Below, one piece after another: positions 17,070 to 25,785 of a stretch of 41,993 bases of DNA. The stretch lies in contig WNDX01000018.1 of the NCBI GenBank assembly GCA_009914615.1, positions 1-41,993 on the forward strand, in the 5' to 3' direction. Within the stretch, counting starts at the first letter, position 1; the number at the start of each line of letters is the position of its first letter. The notes beneath the pieces are model-generated. The model saw only the letters and a program-made list of their open reading frames with translations, ran no database searches and was not told where the DNA came from. The position numbers were made by a program, and so were the translations under genes. Origin of the DNA: Herbaspirillum frisingense. Lineage in GTDB: Bacteria > Pseudomonadota > Gammaproteobacteria > Burkholderiales > Burkholderiaceae_D.

Positions 17070-17719
17070 GGCTCCACGCGCTCCACGGTAAAGCGCACGC
17101 GGTCGCCGGGACGCAGCAGCGTCGGCGGTTGTTGCGCGGGATCGAATAAGGGAAGGGAAGTGCGGCCCAGCAATTGCCAGCCGCCGGGCGAGGCCATCGG
17201 ATAGATGCCGGTCTGCTCGCCGCCGATGCCCACCGAGCCGGCCGGGATGGAGACCCGCGGCGTGGTGTGGCGCGGCGTGGCCAGCGCCGCTTCCAGGCCG
17301 CCCATATAGGCGAAGCCGGGCATGAAGCCGATGAAATAGACCACGTAGTCGCCGGCGCTGTGGCGGCGGATGACTTCGTCGGTCGAGAGTTGGGTGTGGC
17401 GCGCCACGGCTTCCAAGTCGGGGCCGCCTGCGCCGCCATAGACCACCGGGATCTCGACGATGCGGCCTTCGGCGAGGACGCCATTGAGCTTGGGCCAGAC
17501 CTGGGTGATGCGTTGGCTCAGCGTGTCGAGATCGGCCACCGGGCGTTTGGTGATCAGCGTCAGGTTGTTCATGCCCGGCACGACTTCGCCGACTTCATCC
17601 CAGCCCCCGGCCAGTTCGGCCAGGGCCCAGATGCGTTGCTGTTGAGGAAGCGTCGCCGGTGCGGGCAGGCTGCAGAGCAGCGCGCTGTCGCCCAGCGGGT
17701 GAATCTGAGGTCCCTGCAT
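17066..17719 (-). CDS. pxpB: 5-oxoprolinase subunit PxpB (KipI family)
   Basis: This 217-residue AHS1/KipI-family protein has the typical motifs GDSALLCSLP near the N-terminus, VPGMNNLTLI in the first half, PVVYGGAGGPDLE in the centre and FIGFMPGFAYMGGL followed by TPRVSIPAGSVGIGG. It is the first gene of the leftward pxp operon. Its ATG lies at 17719 beside the AT-rich divergent region shared with the MarR-like regulator gene. Length and order (B, C, A) match other proteobacterial pxp operons. Confidence 0.95.
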   Translation of the reverse strand: MQGPQIHPLGDSALLCSLPAPATLPQQQRIWALAELAGGWDEVGEVVPGMNNLTLITKRPVADLDTLSQRITQVWPKLNGVLAEGRIVEIPVVYGGAGGPDLEAVARHTQLSTDEVIRRHSAGDYVVYFIGFMPGFAYMGGLEAALATPRHTTPRVSIPAGSVGIGGEQTGIYPMASPGGWQLLGRTSLPLFDPAQQPPTLLRPGDRVRFTVERVEP

Positions 17720-17852
17720 ATGTCTCGCCTCGCCTGTGTTTGTTTAAGAACCTGCCCATCGTTGGGTTGAACAGGATTCAAGGTGCGTCGGTGGTGATGC
17801 CCTACTTTTTTTGCGGATATTACAGTTCAAATAAAATATAAACAATATGTCG

Positions 17853-17865
17853 ATAAATTATTTAT
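17853..17865. promoter_or_regulatory. AT-rich palindrome, candidate operator in divergent promoter region
   Basis: ATAAATTATTTAT is a perfect 13-bp palindrome (odd centre at 17859). It lies in a 100-bp AT-rich island between the divergent pxpB and MarR-like regulator genes. Such a site is suitable for a winged-helix dimer and could serve both promoters. AT-rich palindromes also arise by chance, so this is a candidate only. Confidence 0.45.
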
Positions 17866-17917
17866 TTGCCTTTGCGATATAGTGTTGTCATTTAGACGCC
17901 ATTTGCGGAACATCCCA

Positions 17918-18466
17918 ATGAGCAACGAGACGCAAACGCCCGCCGGGCTTGCCTCCGGGCAAAAAGCCACCAAGATTGTTTCTTCCCAGCATCTGGTTTC
18001 CGAGCGCAGCGCCGAGCTGTCCGAACTGGAATACGCGCTGATCATGGCCAGCAATGCCTTCAACCGCTGGATGGTGCGCTGCATGGCGGCCGCCGGCGCC
18101 AAGGACATGACCGCCATCGAAGTCTCGCTGTTGCATCACGTCAATCATCGCGAGCGCAAGAAAAAACTGGCCGATATCTGTTTCGTCCTGAACGTCGAAG
18201 ATACCCATGTGGTCACCTATGCATTGAAAAAGCTGGTGAAGGCCGGCTACGTCAAGAGCGAAAAGGCGGGCAAGGAATTGTTGTTCTCGACCACGCCGGC
18301 CGGGCAGGCGCTGTGCATGAAGTACCGCGAGGTGCGCGAGCGCTGCCTGATCGAGGTCCAGGTCGAGAGCGGCATTCCCAATCACGCCATCGGCGAAGCG
18401 GCGCAACTGCTGCGCAATGCGTCCGGCCTGTACGACACGGCGGCGCGCGCGGCGGCCTCGCTGTAA
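17918..18466 (+). CDS. MarR-like winged-helix transcriptional regulator
   Basis: This 182-residue protein has a winged-helix domain at about residues 45-150. Recognisable segments are FNRWMVRCMAAAGAKDMTAI, LADICFVLNVEDTHVVTYALKKL as the recognition region (written in part) and YVKSEKAGKELLFSTTPAG as the wing. It looks like the predicted-regulator branch of MarR. The ATG at 17918 is chosen over an upstream in-frame start at 17882, which lies within the promoter island. It diverges from pxpB and is followed 28 nt later by a quinone oxidoreductase gene. Control of the pxp operon is inferred from position alone. Confidence 0.82.
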   Translation: MSNETQTPAGLASGQKATKIVSSQHLVSERSAELSELEYALIMASNAFNRWMVRCMAAAGAKDMTAIEVSLLHHVNHRERKKKLADICFVLNVEDTHVVTYALKKLVKAGYVKSEKAGKELLFSTTPAGQALCMKYREVRERCLIEVQVESGIPNHAIGEAAQLLRNASGLYDTAARAAASL

Positions 18467-18494
18467 GCCACCCCTCACGAGAAAAGGATAGGAC

Positions 18495-19472
18495 ATGCGA
18501 GCGATAGAAATTAAGGAATATGGCGGCCCGGACGTGCTGCAACCATGCGAACGTCCAATGCCCGGGCTGAAGCAGGGAGAGGTGCTGATCAGGGTGCATG
18601 CGGCCGGCGTCAATCGTCCGGATGTGTTCCAGCGCACCGGCAATTATCCTGTGCCGCCGGGCGCCTCCGATCTGCCAGGGCTGGAAGTGGCGGGCGAGAT
18701 TGTCGATGGCGACCTCGCCGGCAGCGGCTTCAGGAAGGGCGATCTGGTGTGCGCGCTGGTGCAAGGCGGTGGCTATGCCGAGTATTGCGCCGCGCCGCTG
18801 GGCCAGTGCCTGCCCGTGCCCAAGGGGCTGAGCGCGCTGCAGGCCGCCGCCCTGCCAGAAAACTACTTCACCGTCTGGAGCAATGTCTTCGACCGAGGTG
18901 GTTTGTCGGCCGGTGAAACGCTGCTGGTGCAGGGCGGCTCGTCCGGCATCGGTGTGACCGCGATCCAGATCGCCAAGGCGCTCGGACACCGCGTGTTCGC
19001 CACCGCCGGCAGCGCCGACAAATGCCGCGCCTGTGAAGAGCTAGGCGCCGAGCGCGCGATCAACTACAAGACCGAGGATTTCGAAGCCGTGGTCAAGGAG
19101 ATCACCGGTGGCCGCGGCGTGGACGTGATCCTCGACATGGTGGGTGGCGACTATCTGCCGCGCGAGATCAAGGCGCTGGCCGACGACGGTCGGCTGGTCT
19201 TCATTGCCCAACTGGGCGGCAGCAAGGGCCAGCTCGACATGGGGCAGGTCATGCGCCGCCGCCTGACGATCACGGGCTCGACGCTGCGCCCGCGTCCGGT
19301 CGCGTTCAAGGCAGCGATTGCCGCCAGCCTGCGCGAACGCGTGTGGCCGTTGATCGAAGCCGGCTGGATCAAGCCGGTGATCCATCAGACCTTCCCTTTG
19401 GAGCAGGCCGCACAGGCCCATGCCATGATGGAAAGCAGCGCTCACATCGGCAAGATCATGCTCGAACTGTAA
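18495..19472 (+). CDS. Zinc-independent MDR-family NAD(P)H:quinone oxidoreductase
   Basis: This 325-residue medium-chain dehydrogenase/reductase is of the quinone oxidoreductase (PIG3/QOR) type. It has an N-terminal GroES-like domain with GVNRPDVFQRTGNYPVPPGA and a Rossmann domain with the nucleotide-binding loop GGSSGIGVTAIQIAKALG near residue 146. The zinc-ligand cysteines and histidines of alcohol dehydrogenases are absent, as expected for this group. It reduces quinones or reactive enones using NADPH. The gene follows the MarR-like regulator at 28 nt, with an AAAAGGA ribosome-binding site, so the two may be cotranscribed. Substrate unknown. Confidence 0.88.
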   Translation: MRAIEIKEYGGPDVLQPCERPMPGLKQGEVLIRVHAAGVNRPDVFQRTGNYPVPPGASDLPGLEVAGEIVDGDLAGSGFRKGDLVCALVQGGGYAEYCAAPLGQCLPVPKGLSALQAAALPENYFTVWSNVFDRGGLSAGETLLVQGGSSGIGVTAIQIAKALGHRVFATAGSADKCRACEELGAERAINYKTEDFEAVVKEITGGRGVDVILDMVGGDYLPREIKALADDGRLVFIAQLGGSKGQLDMGQVMRRRLTITGSTLRPRPVAFKAAIAASLRERVWPLIEAGWIKPVIHQTFPLEQAAQAHAMMESSAHIGKIMLEL

Positions 19473-19542
19473 GCTGCAAGATGGTCAGGGCAGGGCCGGC
19501 GGGACGGCGGCACGGATGTGGTGCGTCGCGGGCCCGTCCGGT

Positions 19543-19572
19543 TTGACCGCCTTTACGCCAACCGGCTACAAT
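19543..19572 (+). promoter_or_regulatory. Sigma-70 promoter for tpiA
   Basis: TTGACC (19543-19548) and TACAAT (19567-19572) are separated by 18 nt, 45 nt before the tpiA ATG. This is a good match to the consensus. Confidence 0.7.
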
Positions 19573-19616
19573 ACGAGGTTATCCAAATTCATACCAATCT
19601 CGTCAGAACTCAGCCT

Positions 19617-20366
19617 ATGCGTCGCAAACTCGTAGCCGGTAACTGGAAAATGAACGGCAGCCTGGCTGCCAACGCGGCCCTGGTTGCCGGTATCAAGCAA
19701 GGCTTGCCTGCCCAGGCTTGCGACGTCGCGCTATGCGTGCCGGCGCCGTATCTGGCGCAGGTGCAGGGCGCCGTGGCCGGTTCGGCCGTCGCGCTGGGCG
19801 CGCAAGACCTGTCGGCGCACGCATCGGGCGCCTACACGGGTGAAGTGTCGGCCGCCATGCTGCAGGAATTCGGCGTGCAGTACGTCATCATCGGCCACTC
19901 GGAACGTCGTGCTTATCACGGTGAATCCGACGCGGCCGTGGCCGCCAAGACGGTTGCCGCATTGCAGGCCGGCCTGGTGCCCGTGGTCTGCGTCGGCGAA
20001 ACGCTGGAGCAGCGCGAGGCCGGCAAGACCAACGACGTGGTGGGTGGCCAGCTCGACATCGTCCTGGAAGCGCTGAGCGCCGACGATGCCGCGCGCATCG
20101 TGGTGGCTTACGAGCCCGTATGGGCGATCGGCACCGGCAAGACCGCGACGCCGGAGATGGCGCAGGAAGTGCACGCCATGCTGCGTGCACGCCTGGCCGC
20201 CAAGAGCGCCGAGGCAGCCGCCAAGGTGCGTATCCTGTACGGCGGCAGCATGAAGCCGGACAACGCGGTGCAATTGCTGGCGATGGCTGACATCGACGGC
20301 GGTCTGATCGGTGGTGCGGCATTGAAGGCGGTCGATTTTCTGGCCATCATTCAGGCCGCGGCCTGA
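19617..20366 (+). CDS. tpiA: Triosephosphate isomerase
   Basis: This 249-residue TIM barrel interconverts dihydroxyacetone phosphate and glyceraldehyde 3-phosphate. All catalytic parts are visible: Asn9 and Lys11 in GNWKMNG, His94 in VIIGHSERR, Glu166 in [15 protein letters not shown], and the phosphate-binding YGGSMKPDN. The open frame extends upstream to 19518, but that stretch contains the promoter. The start at 19617 gives the normal N-terminus [14 protein letters not shown]. It is followed by secG after 77 nt, the usual order in betaproteobacteria. Confidence 0.98.
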   Translation: MRRKLVAGNWKMNGSLAANAALVAGIKQGLPAQACDVALCVPAPYLAQVQGAVAGSAVALGAQDLSAHASGAYTGEVSAAMLQEFGVQYVIIGHSERRAYHGESDAAVAAKTVAALQAGLVPVVCVGETLEQREAGKTNDVVGGQLDIVLEALSADDAARIVVAYEPVWAIGTGKTATPEMAQEVHAMLRARLAAKSAEAAAKVRILYGGSMKPDNAVQLLAMADIDGGLIGGAALKAVDFLAIIQAAA

Positions 20367-20443
20367 GCTGTAAAGGGTTTGTCAGCCGGAGGCGAGATAC
20401 TTCGGCGGCGGGCAGTTGAAACATCAAGAGTGGACTTGTTTAA

Positions 20444-20824
20444 ATGAATACTTTGTTTTTGGTTGTGGTTGTAGTTCAGGTGCTGGCTGCGCTGGCGATC
20501 ATCGGCCTGGTGCTGTTGCAGCACGGTAAGGGCGCCGACATGGGCGCGGCCTTCGGTTCCGGCGCGTCCGGCAGCCTGTTCGGCGCGACCGGTTCGTCCA
20601 ACTTCCTGTCGAAATCGACCGCGGTGGCGGCCGGTATCTTCTTCGTCGCGACGCTGGCCCTGACCTTCATCGGCAACCACCATGTAGCGCAAAGCGGCGG
20701 CGTGATGGACAACCTGCAGGCGCCGGCAGCGGCTCCCGCGCAGCAAGCTGCACCCGCCGCGGCGCCGGCTGCGCCAGCCGATGCCGCCAAGCCGGCTGAT
20801 CAATCGAATCAGATTCCGAAATAA
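20444..20824 (+). CDS. secG: Preprotein translocase subunit SecG
   Basis: This 126-residue inner-membrane protein has two hydrophobic segments, about residues 2-22 and 57-77. The conserved segment LLQHGKGADMGAAFGSGASG lies in the loop between them. SecG associates with SecYE and assists protein export. The tail after residue 88 is a low-complexity stretch rich in Ala and Pro, a common extension in this group. It is probably cotranscribed with tpiA. A tRNA-Leu gene with its own promoter follows. Confidence 0.96.
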   Translation: MNTLFLVVVVVQVLAALAIIGLVLLQHGKGADMGAAFGSGASGSLFGATGSSNFLSKSTAVAAGIFFVATLALTFIGNHHVAQSGGVMDNLQAPAAAPAQQAAPAAAPAAPADAAKPADQSNQIPK

Positions 20825-20892
20825 GCTTTTGCGGATTCTGAAATAATGGCTGAATAAGCCTAGAAGAATCTCTGTTTTCGACTGATTGTGCA

Positions 20893-20922
20893 TTGAACAA
20901 GAGTAACAAAAGCAGGTACAAT
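20893..20922 (+). promoter_or_regulatory. Sigma-70 promoter for tRNA-Leu
   Basis: TTGAAC (20893-20898) and TACAAT (20917-20922) are spaced by 18 nt and end 11 nt before the mature tRNA 5' end. Confidence 0.7.
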
Positions 20923-20933
20923 AGCAGTCTCAG

Positions 20934-21018
20934 GCCGACGTGGTGAAATTGGTAGACACGCTATCTTGAGGGGGTAGTGGCGAAAGCTGTACGAGTTCGA
21001 GTCTCGTCGTCGGCACCA
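20934..21018 (+). tRNA. tRNA-Leu (anticodon GAG)
   Basis: This 85-nt class II tRNA has acceptor strands GCCGACG (20934-20940) and CGTCGGC (21008-21014), discriminator A and an encoded CCA (21016-21018). The anticodon stem CTATC/GGTAG encloses a loop TTGAGGG with anticodon GAG, which reads CUC and CUU codons. The T loop GTTCGAGTC is standard. The long variable arm fits leucine. Confidence 0.97.
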
Positions 21019-21032
21019 TAGAAATGAAAATG

Positions 21033-21071
21033 AAAAGCCAGCAAAGGTCATGGTGCCTGAGCTGGCTTTTT
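21033..21071 (+). terminator. Terminator after tRNA-Leu
   Basis: A perfect 10-bp stem pairs 21033-21042 with 21061-21070 across an 18-nt loop and is followed by a T-run to 21071. It separates tpiA-secG-tRNA transcription from the nuo operon. Confidence 0.85.
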
Positions 21072-21090
21072 GTCGAGGAAGTTTCTGATT

Positions 21091-21109
21091 GATATTGAGA
21101 ATCATTCCC
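21091..21109. promoter_or_regulatory. Fur-box-like site upstream of nuoA
   Basis: GATATTGAGAATCATTCCC matches the classical 19-bp Fur consensus at 15 positions. It lies 31-49 nt before the nuoA start, immediately after the tRNA terminator, where the nuo promoter must lie. In Neisseria, another betaproteobacterium, nuo genes have been reported as Fur-responsive. Binding here is inference. A weak promoter can be drawn with TTGATA at 21089-21094, overlapping the site. Confidence 0.55.
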
Positions 21110-21139
21110 ATCGATTAAACCAACGAATAACGGCCAATC

Positions 21140-21499
21140 GTGAACCTCGAAAATTACTTCCCTGTTCTTCTCTTCATTCTTGTTGGCATCGGTGTCGGTG
21201 TCGCTCCCCAGCTCCTGGGGCGTCTGCTTGGTCCCCATAAGCCTGACGTTGCAAAAACATCCCCCTACGAGTGCGGTTTCGAAGCGTTCGAAGATGCGCG
21301 CATGAAGTTCGATGTGCGCTACTACCTGATCGCCATCCTGTTCATCCTGTTCGATCTGGAAACCGCGTTCTTCTTCCCCTGGGGCGTGTCCATGCGCGAG
21401 CTGGGCTGGCAGGGTTTCATCACGATGATGGTCTTCATCGCTGAATTTGTTGTCGGATTTTGGTACATCTGGAAAAAGGGTGCCCTGGATTGGGAGTAA
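21140..21499 (+). CDS. nuoA: NADH-quinone oxidoreductase subunit A
   Basis: This 119-residue membrane subunit of complex I has three transmembrane segments. The conserved loop [20 protein letters not shown] and the acidic residues in [15 protein letters not shown] line the quinone/proton-channel region. It starts with GTG at 21140, giving the family N-terminus MNLENYFP; the ribosome-binding site is weak. It is the first gene of a complete nuoA-N operon, three bases before nuoB. Confidence 0.96.
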   Translation: MNLENYFPVLLFILVGIGVGVAPQLLGRLLGPHKPDVAKTSPYECGFEAFEDARMKFDVRYYLIAILFILFDLETAFFFPWGVSMRELGWQGFITMMVFIAEFVVGFWYIWKKGALDWE

Positions 21500-21502
21500 G
21501 CC

Positions 21503-21979
21503 ATGTCTATTGAAGGCGTATTGAATGAGGGGTTTGTTACCACCTCGCTGGATAAGGTAATCAACTGGACCCGTACCGGATCCCTGTGGCCCATGACCTT
21601 CGGTCTGGCCTGCTGCGCGGTTGAAATGATGCACGTGGGCGCGTCGCGCTACGATCTGGACCGCTTCGGCGCGGTGTTCCGTCCGTCGCCGCGACAGTCC
21701 GACCTGATGATCGTGGCCGGTACCCTGTGCAACAAGATGGCGCCGGCGCTGCGCAAGGTCTATGACCAGATGCCGGAGCCGCGCTGGGTGATCTCCATGG
21801 GCTCCTGTGCCAATGGTGGCGGCTACTACCACTATTCCTACTCGGTGGTGCGCGGTTGCGATCGCATCGTGCCGGTGGACGTGTATGTCCCGGGATGCCC
21901 GCCGACCGCGGAAGCGCTGCTGTACGGCGTGATCCAGCTGCAGAACAAGATCAAGCGCACCAATACCATCGCGCGCTAA
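21503..21979 (+). CDS. nuoB: NADH-quinone oxidoreductase subunit B
   Basis: This 158-residue peripheral-arm subunit holds the terminal [4Fe-4S] cluster N2, which donates electrons to quinone. Cluster ligands are visible: tandem Cys37-Cys38 ([11 protein letters not shown]), Cys102 ([10 protein letters not shown]) and Cys132 ([13 protein letters not shown]). The length is short compared with E. coli NuoB (220) and typical of the mitochondrial-type PSST core. It lies between nuoA and nuoC with gaps of 3 and 9 nt. Confidence 0.97.
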   Translation: MSIEGVLNEGFVTTSLDKVINWTRTGSLWPMTFGLACCAVEMMHVGASRYDLDRFGAVFRPSPRQSDLMIVAGTLCNKMAPALRKVYDQMPEPRWVISMGSCANGGGYYHYSYSVVRGCDRIVPVDVYVPGCPPTAEALLYGVIQLQNKIKRTNTIAR

Positions 21980-21988
21980 GAGGGCAGT

Positions 21989-22584
21989 ATGACAACAAAA
22001 TTGGAAACTCTCGAAGCAGCCCTGCGTAATGCGCTTGGAGGGTACCTTCAGAATCTGACCGTGGCCATCGGTGAAGTCACCGTGGTGGTCAAGGCCGCCG
22101 ACTATCTCTCCGCGATGCGCGTGCTGCGCGATCACGCCGACACCAAGTTCGAGCAGCTGCTCGACCTGTGCGGCGTGGACTACTCCACCTACGGCGACGG
22201 CGCCTGGGACGGCCCGCGTTTTGCCGTGGTCTCGCATCTGATGTCGATCACCCATAACTGGCGCGTGCGTGTGCGCGTGTTCGCTCCGGACGACGACCTG
22301 CCTATCGTGGCGTCGGTCGATAACATCTGGAACTCGGCCGGCTGGTACGAGCGCGAAGCCTTCGACTTCTACGGCATCCTGTTCGACGGTCATGCCGACC
22401 TGCGCCGCATCTTGACCGACTACGGTTTCATCGGCCACCCGTTCCGCAAGGACTTCCCGGTGTCCGGCTATGTCGAAATGCGTTACGACGCCGAGCAGAA
22501 GCGCGTCATCTATCAACCCGTAACGATTGAGCCGCGCGAAATCACACCGCGTGTCATTCGTGAAGAAAATTACGGGATCAAAAA

Positions 22585-22612
<28 letters not shown>
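21989..22612 (+). CDS. nuoC: NADH-quinone oxidoreductase subunit C
   Basis: This 207-residue 30-kDa-type subunit of the connecting arm has the signature [20 protein letters not shown] and [19 protein letters not shown]. It is a separate protein, not fused to NuoD as in E. coli. Its last 28 nt overlap the start of nuoD in another frame, so the two are translationally linked. Confidence 0.97.
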
Positions 22613-23838
<1,226 letters not shown>

Positions 23839-23855
23839 GTCGGATCAAGAGTAAA

Positions 23856-23879
23856 GGCGGGCTTCGCAAGAAGCCCGTC
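23856..23879 (+). other. Intercistronic hairpin, nuoD-nuoE
   Basis: A 10-bp stem (23856-23865 with 23870-23879, one G-T pair) is closed by a GCAA tetraloop of the stable GNRA type. No T-run follows, so it is not a simple terminator. It could shield or delimit mRNA segments. Confidence 0.7.
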
Positions 23880-23926
23880 AGGTTTGGGGAATATCCAATA
23901 AAACCGCGCATCTCCGATGTGCATGG

Positions 23927-24418
23927 ATGGCCAACGATATGCTGTTAAGTCAAGAAGCCCTTAAGAAAATCGATCGCGAACTCGCGAAATATCCGGCGGA
24001 TCAGCGCCAGTCCGCGGTCATGTCCGCGCTGCGCATCGCCCAGGTTGATCACGGCTGGCTGCCCGCCGAGCTGCAGCAGGAGATTGCCGACTACATCGGC
24101 ATGCCCGCCGTGGCCGTGCAAGAAGTCGCGACCTTCTACAACATGTTCAACACCAGCCCGGTCGGCAAGCACAAGATCACCGTGTGCACCAACCTGCCGT
24201 GCCTGCTGTCCGGCGGCGAGCGCGCCGCCCATCACCTGAAGCAGAAGCTGGGTGTCGATTACAAGGAAACCACGGCCGATGGCCAGTTCACCGTGATGGA
24301 AGGCGAATGCATGGGCGCCTGCGGCGACGCGCCGGTCATGCTGGTCAACAACCACCGCATGTGCAGCTGGATGTCCAACGACAAGATCGACGCGCTGCTG
24401 GAGGAACTCAAGAAATGA
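23927..24418 (+). CDS. nuoE: NADH-quinone oxidoreductase subunit E
   Basis: This 163-residue 24-kDa subunit of the NADH-dehydrogenase module carries the [2Fe-2S] cluster N1a. Its four cysteine ligands are visible: Cys87 and Cys92 (CTNLPC), then Cys128 and Cys132 (GECMGAC). The thioredoxin-like fold is preceded by a helical part with [13 protein letters not shown]. The start at 23927 is uncertain; an in-frame ATG four codons later is also possible. The stop overlaps the nuoF start by 4 nt (ATGA). Confidence 0.96.
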   Translation: MANDMLLSQEALKKIDRELAKYPADQRQSAVMSALRIAQVDHGWLPAELQQEIADYIGMPAVAVQEVATFYNMFNTSPVGKHKITVCTNLPCLLSGGERAAHHLKQKLGVDYKETTADGQFTVMEGECMGACGDAPVMLVNNHRMCSWMSNDKIDALLEELKK

Positions 24419-25710
24419 CCTGCCTGCACGACCGCCACATCAAGCCACTGATCCTCGCCGACCTGAACGGCGAAAACTGGCACCTCGAAGATTACGTCAA
24501 GCGCGGCGGCTACGAGTCGCTCAAGCGCATCCTGGCCGAGAAGATCACGCCGGAACAAGTCATCGCCGACCTCAAGGCCTCCGGCCTGCGCGGACGTGGT
24601 GGCGCGGGTTTCCCGACCGGCCTGAAGTGGAGCTTCATGCCGCGCCAGTTCCCGGGTCAAAAGTACCTCGTCTGCAATACAGATGAAGGTGAGCCGGGCA
24701 CGTTCAAGGATCGCGACATCATTCGTTACAATCCGCACGCACTGATCGAAGGCATGATCATCGGCGGCTACGCGATGGGCATCACCGTCGGCTACAACTA
24801 TATTCACGGCGAGATCTTCTCCGCCTACGAAATATTTGAAGAAGCGCTGGAAGAAGCGCGCGCCGCCGGTTTCCTCGGCAGCAACATCCTGGGCACAGAC
24901 TTCAGCTTCCAGCTGCACGCGCACCACGGTTACGGCGCCTATATCTGCGGCGAAGAAACCGCGCTGCTGGAATCGCTGGAAGGCAAGAAGGGCCAGCCGC
25001 GCTTCAAGCCGCCGTTCCCGGCCAGCTTCGGCCTGTACGGCAAGCCGACCACCATCAACAACACCGAAACGTTCGCGGCCGTGCCGTTCATCTTCAAGGT
25101 CGGCCCGCAAGCCTACGCCGAGATGGGCAAGCCGAACAACGGCGGCACCAAGATCTTCTCGATCTCAGGCGACGTCGAACGTCCGGGCAACTACGAAATC
25201 CCGCTGGGCACTCCGTTCTCCACGCTGCTGGAACTGGCGGGCGGCATGCGCGGCGGCAAGAAGATCAAGGCGGTCATCCCCGGCGGTTCGTCCGCTCCGG
25301 TGATCCGCGGCGACGTGATGATGGACACCACGATGGATTACGACGCCATCGCCAAGGCCGGCTCCATGCTGGGCTCGGGCGCCGTCATCGTGATGGATGA
25401 AACGCGCTGCATGGTCAAGTCGCTGCTGCGTCTGTCCTATTTCTACTACGAAGAATCCTGCGGCCAGTGCACGCCGTGCCGCGAAGGCACCGGCTGGATG
25501 TACCGCATGGTGGAGCGTATCGAAAACGGTCACGGCAAGCTGGCGGACCTGGACGTGCTGAACTCGGTGGCCGACAACATCCAGGGCCGCACCATCTGCG
25601 CGCTGGGCGATGCGGCGGCGATGCCGGTGCGTGCGTTCGTGAAGAATTTCCGCGAAGAGTTCGAATACCACATCGAGCACAAACACTGCCTGGTTCCGGC
25701 ATACATGTGA
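24415..25710 (+). CDS. nuoF: NADH-quinone oxidoreductase subunit F
   Basis: This 431-residue 51-kDa subunit binds NADH and FMN and holds cluster N3. The glycine-rich nucleotide site [18 protein letters not shown] is at about residues 58-74. Cluster ligands are Cys349, Cys352 and Cys355 ([14 protein letters not shown]) and Cys395 (TICALGD). The start at 24415 overlaps the nuoE stop by 4 nt. The longer open frame from 24184 lies over nuoE and is rejected. Confidence 0.97.
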   Translation: MTCLHDRHIKPLILADLNGENWHLEDYVKRGGYESLKRILAEKITPEQVIADLKASGLRGRGGAGFPTGLKWSFMPRQFPGQKYLVCNTDEGEPGTFKDRDIIRYNPHALIEGMIIGGYAMGITVGYNYIHGEIFSAYEIFEEALEEARAAGFLGSNILGTDFSFQLHAHHGYGAYICGEETALLESLEGKKGQPRFKPPFPASFGLYGKPTTINNTETFAAVPFIFKVGPQAYAEMGKPNNGGTKIFSISGDVERPGNYEIPLGTPFSTLLELAGGMRGGKKIKAVIPGGSSAPVIRGDVMMDTTMDYDAIAKAGSMLGSGAVIVMDETRCMVKSLLRLSYFYYEESCGQCTPCREGTGWMYRMVERIENGHGKLADLDVLNSVADNIQGRTICALGDAAAMPVRAFVKNFREEFEYHIEHKHCLVPAYM

Positions 25711-25721
25711 ACAGGGCAGGG

Positions 25722-25751
25722 GATGCCGGACGGCCACGCGCTGCCGGCATC
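25722..25751 (+). other. Intercistronic hairpin, nuoF-nuoG
   Basis: GATGCCGG (25722-25729) pairs perfectly with CCGGCATC (25744-25751) around a 14-nt loop inside the 75-nt nuoF-nuoG gap. It has no T-run. Confidence 0.6.
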
Positions 25752-25785
25752 GTTGGCAAAGAATATTTAGCTTGGGCAAACAGCC

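Noticed and set aside
24184-24414. N-terminal extension of nuoF
   Set aside because: It lies entirely over nuoE in another frame. The ATG at 24415 overlaps the nuoE stop in the usual coupled way and gives a normal NuoF length.
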